Below are positions 1 through 6,813 of a stretch of DNA of 6,838 bases, in pieces. The stretch comes from CAYRMV01 sp964425255 (lineage in GTDB: Bacteria > Bacteroidota > Bacteroidia > Flavobacteriales_D > Crocinitomicaceae). The translations under genes were made by a program, and so were the position numbers. The notes under the pieces were generated by a model. That model made no database searches. It was not told where the DNA came from and saw only the letters and a program-made list of their open reading frames with translations. Positions within the stretch are counted from its first letter, which is position 1. Every line of letters begins with the position of its first letter. Where the stretch lies: the NCBI GenBank assembly GCA_964425255.1, contig CAYRMV010000164.1:1-6838 (forward strand), given 5' to 3'.

Positions 1-2027
1 GGCGCGCCTGGTTTCACTCCGAATGCTTCGAAAAATTCAGGGCAATTCATTAATGGACCATTTACACGGTACATTCCTGGCGAATGAGGATCATTAGCAA
101 TTCGGTTTTTCAATTCTTCGTCTGTGTACATGATTTTCCACAATTGAGCAAATGAAAGGAAGAATCGTTGAGCTGGAGAATATCCATTTACCAGTTTTCC
201 AGACTTAAATTCTTCTGTTTTGGTATATGCATAGTACGCCAAGGTAATTCCACCTAAATCGGCGATGTTTTCACCCATCGTCAAATCCGGATTCACGCAA
301 TGACCATCAACAGGACAAAATCCTGAGAATGTTTCACCTAAGATTTTTGTTTTTTCTTCGAATAAGCGGCGATCTTCTTCACTCCACCAATTGGTGAAAC
401 TTCCATCTGCTGCAAATTTAGAACCCATATCATCAAATCCATGTACAAATTCATGACCGATTACCATTCCAATACGACCATAATTGACAGCATCTTCTGC
501 ATTTTCATCGAAGAAAGGAGGTTGCATAATTCCAGCTGGAAAAGCAATCTCATTTAACAAAGGATGGTAGTATGCATTTACCATGTGTGCTGGCATTCCC
601 CATTTTTCTTTATCAACAGGTTTGTAAAGTTCTTCTAAATTTTTGCGTACATCGCGCATGCTGCATTCTTTGACATTGCGAACGTAGTTATCACTTGTAA
701 TGTTCAAATCAGAAAAATCTTCCCATTTGGACGGAAAACCTAATTTTCTACCTATGGATTTTAACTTAACTTGTGCTTCTTTTTTCGTTTTTGAAGACAT
801 CCAAGTCAAATTGTTAATACGCTCTTCAAAAGTCAACAAAAGATTGTCAACCATTGAATTTACTCGTTTTTGCGCATTTTCAGAATAATGTTCTTGAACA
901 AACAATTTCCCTAAACCTTCACCGATTGTCATTCCCGTTAATTCCTGAATGATGCGTTCTTCAGGTTTTTTCATTTCTGATTTACCACTCAAAACACCTT
1001 GATAAAATGCGAAATGTGTTTTGACAAAATCACGCGTTAAATGCGGTGCATAATTATTGAAAAGACTAAAAGTTAGGTAGTTTTGCCATGTTTCGATAGG
1101 CATAGAACGTACAAGTCCTTCAATTGTTTCTACATATTCAGGTTGACTAACAATCAAGGTGTCCATTGTTTTAGCACCAAGAACGTTTAGATAATTTTCA
1201 AAATTAAATGCTTTCAATTTTCCTTGAACTTCTCTAAAACTCATTTTGTTGTAGCTTTTTTCCGGAATACGAAGTTCAGCTGGCGACATCATGGATTTAG
1301 CTAGAATGGTTTCAAACTCCAAAATTTGACCACTTATTTGTTGTGCTTCTTCTGGATTTTTGCCAATTAAGACAAACAGATTGGTTATGTATTTTTGGTA
1401 CTCAACTCGAATTTGTGCTTTGTCATCTTTCAAATAATAGTCTCTGTTACGAAGTCCAATTCCACCTTGAGAGAAATAAGTAATGTTTTTTGATACTTCT
1501 TTCAAATCTTGTCCAACACCAAATCCGAAAGTTGTGTTTACTCCTTGTTTGTGAAGCATCGCAATCATTCCAGAGATTTCAGAATATGTTTTAAGCGAGA
1601 GGATTTTACCATATTCCTGTTTGATTTCGGCAATTCCCATTTCTTCCCGTTTTTGTTCGTTCATGAACGAGTTGAAATAGCTACCTAAAATTTGCTCAAT
1701 ACTTCCTTTCTTGCTCTCGTTTGTAGAGGCATTTTTTAGAATTGTAAGCAATTTACGCTCATTATTTTTTTCCAATTCATTGAAACTTCCCCAACGAGAT
1801 TCACTTGCAGGAATGGTATTACTCTTGATCCAAGAACCGTTTGAAAACATAAAGAAATCATCTTGTGGACGAACAGATTTATCTAAATAAGTTGGATCAA
1901 ATGTAGTTTGATTTGAAGCAGTCATAGATGGTTTTTCCACCTGAACGGTTTCACTGCTTTTCTTCGTTCCCGAACAGGAAGAAAGAAGTCCAATTGCAAT
2001 CGGTACGAGCCAAATTTGTTTTTTCAT
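1..2027 (-). CDS. M13-family zinc metallopeptidase (neprilysin/PepO-like) lipoprotein, C-terminus cut by window edge
   Basis: This encodes an extracytoplasmic endopeptidase of family M13, which cleaves short and medium peptides. The reading frame is open from an ATG at 2027 to the left edge (675 full codons). Residues 1-17 form a lipoprotein signal (basic start, hydrophobic core) ending in the lipobox LSSC with Cys18, so membrane anchoring is expected. An M13 N-terminal domain follows (about 45-430). The catalytic domain shows NAYY (484-487, substrate binding), HEFVH (525-529, zinc ligands and catalytic Glu526) and ENIAD (586-590, third zinc ligand Glu586 and Asp590). The spacing matches neprilysin: 41 residues from NAYY to HExxH and about 61 from HExxH to the third ligand. 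The typical C-terminal block (SPGMYRVNGP) is present, so by comparison with neprilysin only some 15-20 residues and the stop lie outside. The ATG overlaps the elaA stop as ATGA, suggesting translational coupling. Family assignment is secure; the substrate is unknown. Confidence 0.96.
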   Translation of the reverse strand, partial: MKKQIWLVPIAIGLLSSCSGTKKSSETVQVEKPSMTASNQTTFDPTYLDKSVRPQDDFFMFSNGSWIKSNTIPASESRWGSFNELEKNNERKLLTILKNASTNESKKGSIEQILGSYFNSFMNEQKREEMGIAEIKQEYGKILSLKTYSEISGMIAMLHKQGVNTTFGFGVGQDLKEVSKNITYFSQGGIGLRNRDYYLKDDKAQIRVEYQKYITNLFVLIGKNPEEAQQISGQILEFETILAKSMMSPAELRIPEKSYNKMSFREVQGKLKAFNFENYLNVLGAKTMDTLIVSQPEYVETIEGLVRSMPIETWQNYLTFSLFNNYAPHLTRDFVKTHFAFYQGVLSGKSEMKKPEERIIQELTGMTIGEGLGKLFVQEHYSENAQKRVNSMVDNLLLTFEERINNLTWMSSKTKKEAQVKLKSIGRKLGFPSKWEDFSDLNITSDNYVRNVKECSMRDVRKNLEELYKPVDKEKWGMPAHMVNAYYHPLLNEIAFPAGIMQPPFFDENAEDAVNYGRIGMVIGHEFVHGFDDMGSKFAADGSFTNWWSEEDRRLFEEKTKILGETFSGFCPVDGHCVNPDLTMGENIADLGGITLAYYAYTKTEEFKSGKLVNGYSPAQRFFLSFAQLWKIMYTDEELKNRIANDPHSPGMYRVNGPLMNCPEFFEAFGVKPGA

Positions 2028-2491
2028 ATTTTTGTTTTTATTGGTGTAAATAACATTTCGGAATGTGGAATTCCATCTTCTAAATACGCTTTTCCAGTGG
2101 TTTCAAATCCATGTTGTTCATAAAACGGAACAAGATGTGTTTGAGCTGAAATACGAATGGGTACCAACCCGAATTCATCGTGACAAAAGTGCATTACAAA
2201 ATCCATTAATTCATGCCCTTTACCTGTTCCCCGAAAAGATTCGTCGACTACAACTCGACCTATCGAAATTTCAGGATAGGATAGACCTTGTGGTAAAATT
2301 CGAGCAGTTGCAATGATTTTTCCTAGCCCATCTCGACAAATTAGATGGTAGGATTTTTTGTCTTTCCCATCCAATTCTAAATAAGCACAATTTTGTTCCA
2401 CCACAAAAACACCAATACGTAATTGCATTAGATCGTGAAATTCAGCGGTGGATAATTCGCTAAAGTGTTTTATTTGCCAGTCAATTTTCAT
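2024..2491 (-). CDS. elaA: ElaA-family GNAT N-acetyltransferase
   Basis: This is a 155-residue single-domain acyltransferase of the GNAT superfamily, the usual length for ElaA. Such enzymes transfer an acetyl group from acetyl-CoA to an amine; the physiological substrate of ElaA is not established. Visible ElaA signatures are the N-terminal block LRIGVFVVEQNC (24-35), IGRVVVDESFRGTGKG (77-92) carrying the R-G-x-G-K-G pyrophosphate-binding loop, AQTHLVPFYEQHGF (116-129) and EDGIPH (138-143). It begins 24 bp after the carboxyltransferase stop, and its TGA overlaps the ATG of the M13 peptidase gene, so it is the middle gene of a three-gene transcription unit. No Shine-Dalgarno sequence is seen, which is normal for Bacteroidetes. 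The cytoplasmic location is inferred from the lack of a signal peptide. The family call is firm; a functional link to its neighbours is not evident. Confidence 0.93.
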   Translation of the reverse strand: MKIDWQIKHFSELSTAEFHDLMQLRIGVFVVEQNCAYLELDGKDKKSYHLICRDGLGKIIATARILPQGLSYPEISIGRVVVDESFRGTGKGHELMDFVMHFCHDEFGLVPIRISAQTHLVPFYEQHGFETTGKAYLEDGIPHSEMLFTPIKTKI

Positions 2492-2515
2492 TGCATTATT
2501 TCAAGGACTTGATTA

Positions 2516-4159
2516 TCACGTTTGAATAACGCCGACATTGTATGGTTTTTCTGCTTTTTTATTGTTTGCCATCGCAATTCCCATTGAAATTATTTTGCGT
2601 GTTTCAGTTGGATTAATGATTGCATCTACCCATAAACGCGAAGCAGCGTAATACGGTGAAATTTGCTCATCGTAGCGATTTTTGATTGTATTATACAACT
2701 CTTCTTCTCGTTCTTTCGTGATTTCTTCTCCACGAGCCTGAAGGGTAGCCACTTCAATTTGTAATAACGTTTTTGCAGCCGCAGCTCCACTCATCACGGC
2801 AATTTCAGCTGTTGGCCAAGCAACAATCAAACGTGGATCGTAGGCTTTTCCACACATCGCATAATTTCCTGCTCCGTAAGAATTACCCATGATAATTGAG
2901 AATTTTGGAACAACTGAGTTTGCTTGTGCATTCACCATTTTTGCTCCGTCTTTAATAATTCCACCGTGCTCAGATTTGGATCCAACCATAAAACCGGTTA
3001 CATCAGTCAAAAATACCAAAGGAATATTTTTCTGATTGCAATTCATGATGAAACGGGCTGATTTATCTGCTGAATCACTGTAAATTACACCGCCAAATTG
3101 CATTTCACCTTTTGCATTTTTGATCATTTCACGTTGATTGGCAACGATACCAACACTCCATCCATCGACACGTGCGTAAGCACACACCATCGATTTTCCG
3201 TAATCTTCCTTGTATTCAGTAAAGGTGGAATCGTCAACCAACCATTTGATGATTTCACGAACATCATACGGTTTTGAACGTTCTGCAGGAAGCATTCCAT
3301 ATACTTGTTTTGGATCAACGAGTGAAGGTTTGCTTTCCTTGCGATCAAATCCTGCAACTTCAGAATGTCCAATTTTGTCCATCAATTCGCGGATAGTCGC
3401 TAAGCATTCCTCATCATTTTCGGTTTTGTAATCACAAACACCTGAGATTTCAGTATGCGTAGTTGCGCCACCTAGTGTTTCATTGTCAATCGATTCACCG
3501 ATCGCTGCTTTTACTAAGTAAGACCCAGCTAAGAAAATGGTCCCCGTTTTATTAACAATCAACGATTCGTCTGACATGATAGGCAAGTAAGCACCACCAG
3601 CCACACAACTTCCCATGACAGCAGCAATTTGAACAATTCCTTGTGAGCTCATAATGGCATTATTTCTGAAAATACGCCCAAAATGTTCTTTGTCAGGGAA
3701 AATTTCATCTTGCATAGGTAAATAAACACCCGCTGAATCCACTAAATAAATGATGGGTAAACGATTTTCCATGGCAATTTCTTGCGCGCGAAGGTTTTTC
3801 TTACCCGTAATTGGAAACCATGCACCCGCTTTTACAGTAGCGTCATTGGCAACTACGATGCATTGTTTACCAGAAACATATCCAATTACAACAACAACTC
3901 CTCCAGCAGGACATCCACCATGCTCAGCATACATTCCGTATCCAGCAAGGGCACCAATTTCGATTCGTTCAGTATCTTTATCTAACAATAAATCGATACG
4001 TTCACGAGCTGAAAGTTTTCCTTTTTCATGGAGTTTTTCAATGCGTTTTTTTCCGCCTCCTAAATAAATTTTGGCTAATTCTTGTTCCAAACGAGCAATT
4101 TTCAGCTTCATTTGGTCTTCGTTTTTATTAAATTCAAGTTCTTTCGCAGGGATTGCCAT
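2516..4159 (-). CDS. Acyl-CoA carboxylase carboxyltransferase (beta) subunit, methylcrotonoyl-CoA carboxylase type
   Basis: This is the carboxyltransferase subunit of a biotin-dependent acyl-CoA carboxylase; it moves CO2 from carboxybiotin to an acyl-CoA in the cytoplasm. The 547 residues have the two-half crotonase-like fold. The N-half has LGGGKKRIEKLHEKGKLSAR (33-52), DSAGVYLPMQ (141-150), FPDKEHFGRIF (154-164) and the acyl-CoA oxyanion motif GSCVAGGAYLP (183-193). The C-half has the biotin-side motif GNSYGAGNYAMCG (425-437). The D-S-x-G-x-Y-L-P and FGRIF motifs favour the methylcrotonoyl/geranyl type (leucine or isoprenoid catabolism) over the propionyl-CoA type, but substrate cannot be fixed from sequence. 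No biotin carboxylase/carrier subunit lies in the window, so the partner is encoded elsewhere. I chose ATG 4159: the longer frame would begin with TTG at 4183, which lies inside a TAnnTTTG promoter box. It is the first gene of the unit with elaA and the peptidase gene. Confidence 0.93.
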   Translation of the reverse strand: MAIPAKELEFNKNEDQMKLKIARLEQELAKIYLGGGKKRIEKLHEKGKLSARERIDLLLDKDTERIEIGALAGYGMYAEHGGCPAGGVVVVIGYVSGKQCIVVANDATVKAGAWFPITGKKNLRAQEIAMENRLPIIYLVDSAGVYLPMQDEIFPDKEHFGRIFRNNAIMSSQGIVQIAAVMGSCVAGGAYLPIMSDESLIVNKTGTIFLAGSYLVKAAIGESIDNETLGGATTHTEISGVCDYKTENDEECLATIRELMDKIGHSEVAGFDRKESKPSLVDPKQVYGMLPAERSKPYDVREIIKWLVDDSTFTEYKEDYGKSMVCAYARVDGWSVGIVANQREMIKNAKGEMQFGGVIYSDSADKSARFIMNCNQKNIPLVFLTDVTGFMVGSKSEHGGIIKDGAKMVNAQANSVVPKFSIIMGNSYGAGNYAMCGKAYDPRLIVAWPTAEIAVMSGAAAAKTLLQIEVATLQARGEEITKEREEELYNTIKNRYDEQISPYYAASRLWVDAIINPTETRKIISMGIAMANNKKAEKPYNVGVIQT

Positions 4160-4180
4160 GTTTTTTTCAATTTTGCACCC

Positions 4181-4188
4181 CAAACTTA
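4181..4188 (-). promoter_or_regulatory. Putative Bacteroidetes -7 promoter element upstream of the carboxyltransferase operon
   Basis: On the minus strand the sequence reads TAAGTTTG, matching the Bacteroidetes sigma-ABfr -7 consensus TAnnTTTG, with 21 nt from its last G to the ATG at 4159. A transcript starting 4-8 nt downstream would have a leader of roughly 15 nt. I do not see a -33 TTG at normal spacing: the nearest upstream TTTG is 28 nt away. The call rests on the -7 box, its position, and the 102-bp gap after the ClC gene. Confidence 0.5.
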
Positions 4189-4261
4189 GTCATTTTTCCG
4201 CTTTTATTGTCATTTTCAAAATGAAAATATGCCGTTTGTCCGAATTGTTGTTTTCAAAGAG

Positions 4262-6025
4262 TTATTCCCTTGCAGAAACCTTCAATAATTGTTCTCTGTA
4301 ACTGTTTAGCAGCTTGTTTTTATGAATAAATCCAATAAAATCACCATTCTGATGAACAGGTAAAATCCACGCATTCGATTCGTCCATTTTTTTCATAATT
4401 TCGAAAACGGGTGTGCGATCAGAAACAATAAAAGGCGTAGAGCTCATCATATCGCTGACTAAAATATTTTTATGCGTTTCAGGCTCAAACATCATTTCGC
4501 GGATATTGTCTAGCAACAGAACTCCAACGAGTTGATTGATTTCTGTTAAGACAGGAAAATAGTTTTTGTTCGATTTTTTCAAAATTTGCATGGCTTCTTC
4601 CATGGTCATATTCGGATGAAGTGATACAAATTCACGTTCTATTACTTGTTCCATGGAAATGCCTGAAAGCAAAGTCGCATCTCGATTCGTGGTTACAACT
4701 TCCCCCTTTTTAGCCAAAATTTTTGCATCCATCGACATGGGTTCAAAATACTTAACTACCGTGTAACTCAATGCCGAAACTAGCATCAATGGAATCATTA
4801 GTTCATATCCGCCAGTAATTTCTGCAATCAAGAAAATCCCTGTTAGAGGAGCATGAAAAACACCGGTCAAAATTCCAGCCATACCAACTAAAGTGAAATT
4901 CGTGACAGGTAATTTAATAAATCCTGTTAACTCAACTGCTTTTGAAAAAACATAGCCCAAATAAGCTCCTACAAACAAGGAAGGAGCAAAGTTTCCACCA
5001 TTACCACCACTTCCGATTGTCAAGACGGCTGCAATTACTTTGAAAAAAATAACTAATGCAATAAAAATCAATATCAAGCCTTTGTGTTGCAAAAAGGGCT
5101 CTAAAATACTGCGATGATAGATTTCAAAAGGTTTGTCACTAGCAAGGAGTTTGATGCTTTCATAGCCTTCACCAAAAAGCGATGGAAAAACCAAAATCAA
5201 CATCATGAGTAGCATTCCACCACGAAGAGCTTTTGGATAAGCGGTTAATTTCGTTTTACTTAATCGATGTTCTAAGCGCATGTACATCCGAGAATAATAA
5301 ACAGAAATCATTCCGCATAAAATTCCCAATAGCGCATAAAATGGAACGTTATGATAGTCAAATGGGCCAAGTAATTGAAAATTCAATAATATGGACTTGC
5401 CCAAAATAATGTTCGCTAGTAAAGCACCTGAAGCAGCCGAAATGATCAACGGAATAAAAGCAGAAATACTTGCGTCCACCATGAGTACTTCGAGTGAAAA
5501 CAAAACGCCTGCAATTGGCGCATTAAAAGCAGCAGCAATTCCAGCAGAAGCACCACAAGCTAAAAGTAAAATTCGATCCTTGTAAATTAGATGATAAGTC
5601 CTTGCATAGTTCGATCCGATTGCAGTACCAGTCGAAACAATGGGGCTTTCTAATCCTGCTGAACCACCAAAACCAACTGTTACGGATGAAGTGACTACAT
5701 GTGAATACATTTGATCTTTGGGTAAAAAACCCGATTTCTTCACGATTGAGCGAATGATATTCGAAGTTCCTCGGTTGAGTTTACCTTGAAAAATACGTTT
5801 GATAATCCACGTGGTGAGTAAAAGTCCAATAAGTGGAAATATCAAATACAAGTAATTTTTAAAGGAAACTTGAAAATCATAGGTAATTAAAACTTGGATG
5901 TAGTGAACAAATGTTTTCAAGATTACAGCCGCCATGCCTGCAGTTAGTCCTACCAGAATACTCGAAAGAATGAGGAACTCACGCGGAGATAATTTGCCTT
6001 GTACAAGTTTTAAAATACGCTTCAT
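4262..6025 (-). CDS. ClC-family anion channel/antiporter with C-terminal tandem CBS domains
   Basis: This is a 587-residue inner-membrane ClC protein, moving halide or other anions by channel or H+-exchange mechanism. The membrane domain spans about 15-430, with many hydrophobic helices. GLESP (124-128) carries the external gating glutamate Glu126. FNAPIAGVLFSLEV (167-180) is the helix G/H region, and GGNFAPSLFVG (343-353) matches the GxFAP filter motif. A CBS pair, likely a nucleotide-sensing regulatory module, occupies about 454-580. By hand alignment to E. coli ClC-ec1, the GSGIP motif is replaced by NRGTS (84-88, Arg85 at Ser107), the internal proton glutamate 203 is Val180, and Tyr445 is Asp433. 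I chose ATG 6025: the longer frame starts at a TTG (6166) inside recR and adds 47 non-conserved residues. A TAnnTTTG box lies 11 nt upstream of this ATG. The gene is divergent from recR. The family is certain; ion and mechanism are open. Confidence 0.95.
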   Translation of the reverse strand: MKRILKLVQGKLSPREFLILSSILVGLTAGMAAVILKTFVHYIQVLITYDFQVSFKNYLYLIFPLIGLLLTTWIIKRIFQGKLNRGTSNIIRSIVKKSGFLPKDQMYSHVVTSSVTVGFGGSAGLESPIVSTGTAIGSNYARTYHLIYKDRILLLACGASAGIAAAFNAPIAGVLFSLEVLMVDASISAFIPLIISAASGALLANIILGKSILLNFQLLGPFDYHNVPFYALLGILCGMISVYYSRMYMRLEHRLSKTKLTAYPKALRGGMLLMMLILVFPSLFGEGYESIKLLASDKPFEIYHRSILEPFLQHKGLILIFIALVIFFKVIAAVLTIGSGGNGGNFAPSLFVGAYLGYVFSKAVELTGFIKLPVTNFTLVGMAGILTGVFHAPLTGIFLIAEITGGYELMIPLMLVSALSYTVVKYFEPMSMDAKILAKKGEVVTTNRDATLLSGISMEQVIEREFVSLHPNMTMEEAMQILKKSNKNYFPVLTEINQLVGVLLLDNIREMMFEPETHKNILVSDMMSSTPFIVSDRTPVFEIMKKMDESNAWILPVHQNGDFIGFIHKNKLLNSYREQLLKVSARE

Positions 6026-6036
6026 AATTGACGATT

Positions 6037-6044
6037 CAAAGTTA
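6037..6044 (-). promoter_or_regulatory. Putative Bacteroidetes -7 promoter element for the ClC gene
   Basis: The minus strand reads TAACTTTG, fitting TAnnTTTG, and ends 11 nt before the ATG at 6025, so the predicted leader is only a few nucleotides. No -33 TTG is found at the usual spacing (the nearest upstream TTTG is about 32 nt away). It shares a 73-bp intergenic region with the divergent recR promoter. Confidence 0.45.
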
Positions 6045-6086
6045 ATAAAATTTCTGGCTTGGCTTTTATTGACTTTCAAATAACAG

Positions 6087-6094
6087 TATCTTTG
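6087..6094 (+). promoter_or_regulatory. Putative Bacteroidetes -7 promoter element for recR
   Basis: The plus strand reads TATCTTTG, fitting TAnnTTTG, and is only 4 nt from the recR ATG at 6099. A TTGAC sequence begins 15 nt upstream of the box (TTG at 6069-6071), somewhat close for a -33 element. If this box is used, transcription would begin at or within a few nucleotides of the start codon, giving a leaderless or nearly leaderless mRNA. Confidence 0.45.
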
Positions 6095-6098
6095 AAGC

Positions 6099-6710
6099 AT
6101 GAAGATTCCTTCAAAATATATGGAAGACGCAGTGGAACAATTGGCTTCTCTTCCGAGTATTGGCAAGCGTTCTGCTTTGCGTTTAGTGATTCATTTACTG
6201 AATCGTAAACCGGAAGAAATTGAGCGTTTTGCTCAAGCTTTCGTTGAAATGAAAGAGCATGTGAAGTATTGTCAAACATGCAGAAATATTTCGGATTATG
6301 ATATTTGTGCGATTTGTAGCAATCCTCAACGCGATCACCAAACAATATGTGTTGTTGAAGATGTTCGAGATGTCATGGCGATTGAAGATACTGGAATTTT
6401 CAAAGGTGTGTATCATGTTCTTGGTGGTGTTATTTCTCCCATGGATGGAATTGGTCCAACAGATTTACACATTAATTCATTGGTCGAACGAGTTCAAAAT
6501 AAGGATGTTTCTGAAATTATTTTAGCTTTAAGTGCAACGATGGAAGGGGATACAACCAATTTTTTCTTGTTCAAAAAGTTAAGTCCGTTTTCAGTTACAA
6601 TTACGAGTTTATCCCGTGGTGTATCCGTTGGTTCTGAATTGCAATACGCGGATGGTTTGACTTTGAGTAGATCGATTTTGAATCGAGTTCCTTTTAAGAT
6701 GGAGATTTAG
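6099..6710 (+). CDS. recR: Recombination mediator protein RecR
   Basis: RecR acts with RecO (and RecF) in the cytoplasm to load RecA onto SSB-coated single-stranded DNA at gaps. The 203 residues are of full normal length (about 200). Domains appear in the expected order: the helix-hairpin-helix segment LASLPSIGKRSALRL (15-29), a zinc finger with Cys58, Cys61, Cys70 and Cys73, and a Toprim domain starting at ICVVEDVRDVMAIE (83-96) and including YHVLGGVISPMDGIGP (105-120). The C-terminal block LSRGVSVGSELQYADGLTLS (171-190) is typical. The ATG at 6099 gives the N-terminus expected for the family. It is divergent from the ClC gene with 73 bp between start codons. Its TAG stop is part of the first unit of the octamer repeat that follows. 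The gene is intact, with codon use like its neighbours. Confidence 0.97.
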   Translation: MKIPSKYMEDAVEQLASLPSIGKRSALRLVIHLLNRKPEEIERFAQAFVEMKEHVKYCQTCRNISDYDICAICSNPQRDHQTICVVEDVRDVMAIEDTGIFKGVYHVLGGVISPMDGIGPTDLHINSLVERVQNKDVSEIILALSATMEGDTTNFFLFKKLSPFSVTITSLSRGVSVGSELQYADGLTLSRSILNRVPFKMEI

Positions 6711-6762
6711 TTACTTAGTCTGTTAGTTAATTAGTCACTTAGTAGTTAAGTCACTTAGTTAG
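6707..6762 (+). repeat. Degenerate octamer tandem repeat TTAGTnnn, seven units
   Basis: Seven consecutive 8-bp units begin at 6707, 6715, 6723, 6731, 6739, 6747 and 6755: TTAGTTAC, TTAGTCTG, TTAGTTAA, TTAGTCAC, TTAGTAGT, TAAGTCAC, TTAGTTAG. The TTAGT core is fixed except in unit six, while the three spacer bases vary. The first unit overlaps the recR stop codon. Because 8 is not a multiple of 3, the array puts stop codons in every frame of both strands, so it is not coding. Its function is unknown. Confidence 0.85.
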
Positions 6763-6766
6763 GCAA

Positions 6767-6788
6767 TGACGAAAGCAGAGCTTTGTCA
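6767..6788 (+). other. Imperfect hairpin 1 between the octamer arrays
   Basis: The arm TGACgAAAGC (6767-6776) pairs with GCTTTGTCA (6780-6788): nine base pairs with one bulged G at 6771 and a three-base AGA loop. It lies 57 nt past the recR stop. No T-run follows, so it is not a standard intrinsic terminator, though it could stabilise the recR mRNA 3' end. Confidence 0.55.
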
Positions 6789-6790
6789 CG

Positions 6791-6813
6791 ATGCTGACAT
6801 TTTTCGTCAGCAT
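6791..6813 (+). other. Perfect hairpin 2 between the octamer arrays
   Basis: ATGCTGAC (6791-6798) and GTCAGCAT (6806-6813) form a perfect 8-bp stem around the seven-base loop ATTTTTC. It begins two bases after hairpin 1, and its last T is the first T of the next TTAGT unit. The T-rich stretch is in the loop rather than after the stem, so a classical terminator reading is weak. Confidence 0.6.

Noticed and set aside
4160..4183. TTG start for the carboxyltransferase at 4183
   Set aside because: The TTG is part of the TAAGTTTG promoter box. The ATG at 4159 gives a normal N-terminus for the family.
4211..4228. AT-rich palindrome (CATTTTCAAAATG and overlapping ATTTTC/GAAAAT pairing) after the ClC gene as a terminator
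   Set aside because: The stems are six A/T-dominated pairs with little GC and no following T-run on the minus strand; too weak to call.
6026..6166. Longer ClC reading frame starting at 6166, adding 47 residues
   Set aside because: The start would be TTG inside recR. The extra residues resemble no ClC N-terminus, and ATG 6025 has a promoter-like box just upstream.
6076..6345. Minus-strand 89-residue frame antisense to recR, and other short frames opposite the M13, carboxyltransferase and ClC genes
   Set aside because: All lie wholly or mostly within well-supported conserved genes, show no recognisable domain, and are expected by-products of open frames on the opposite strand.
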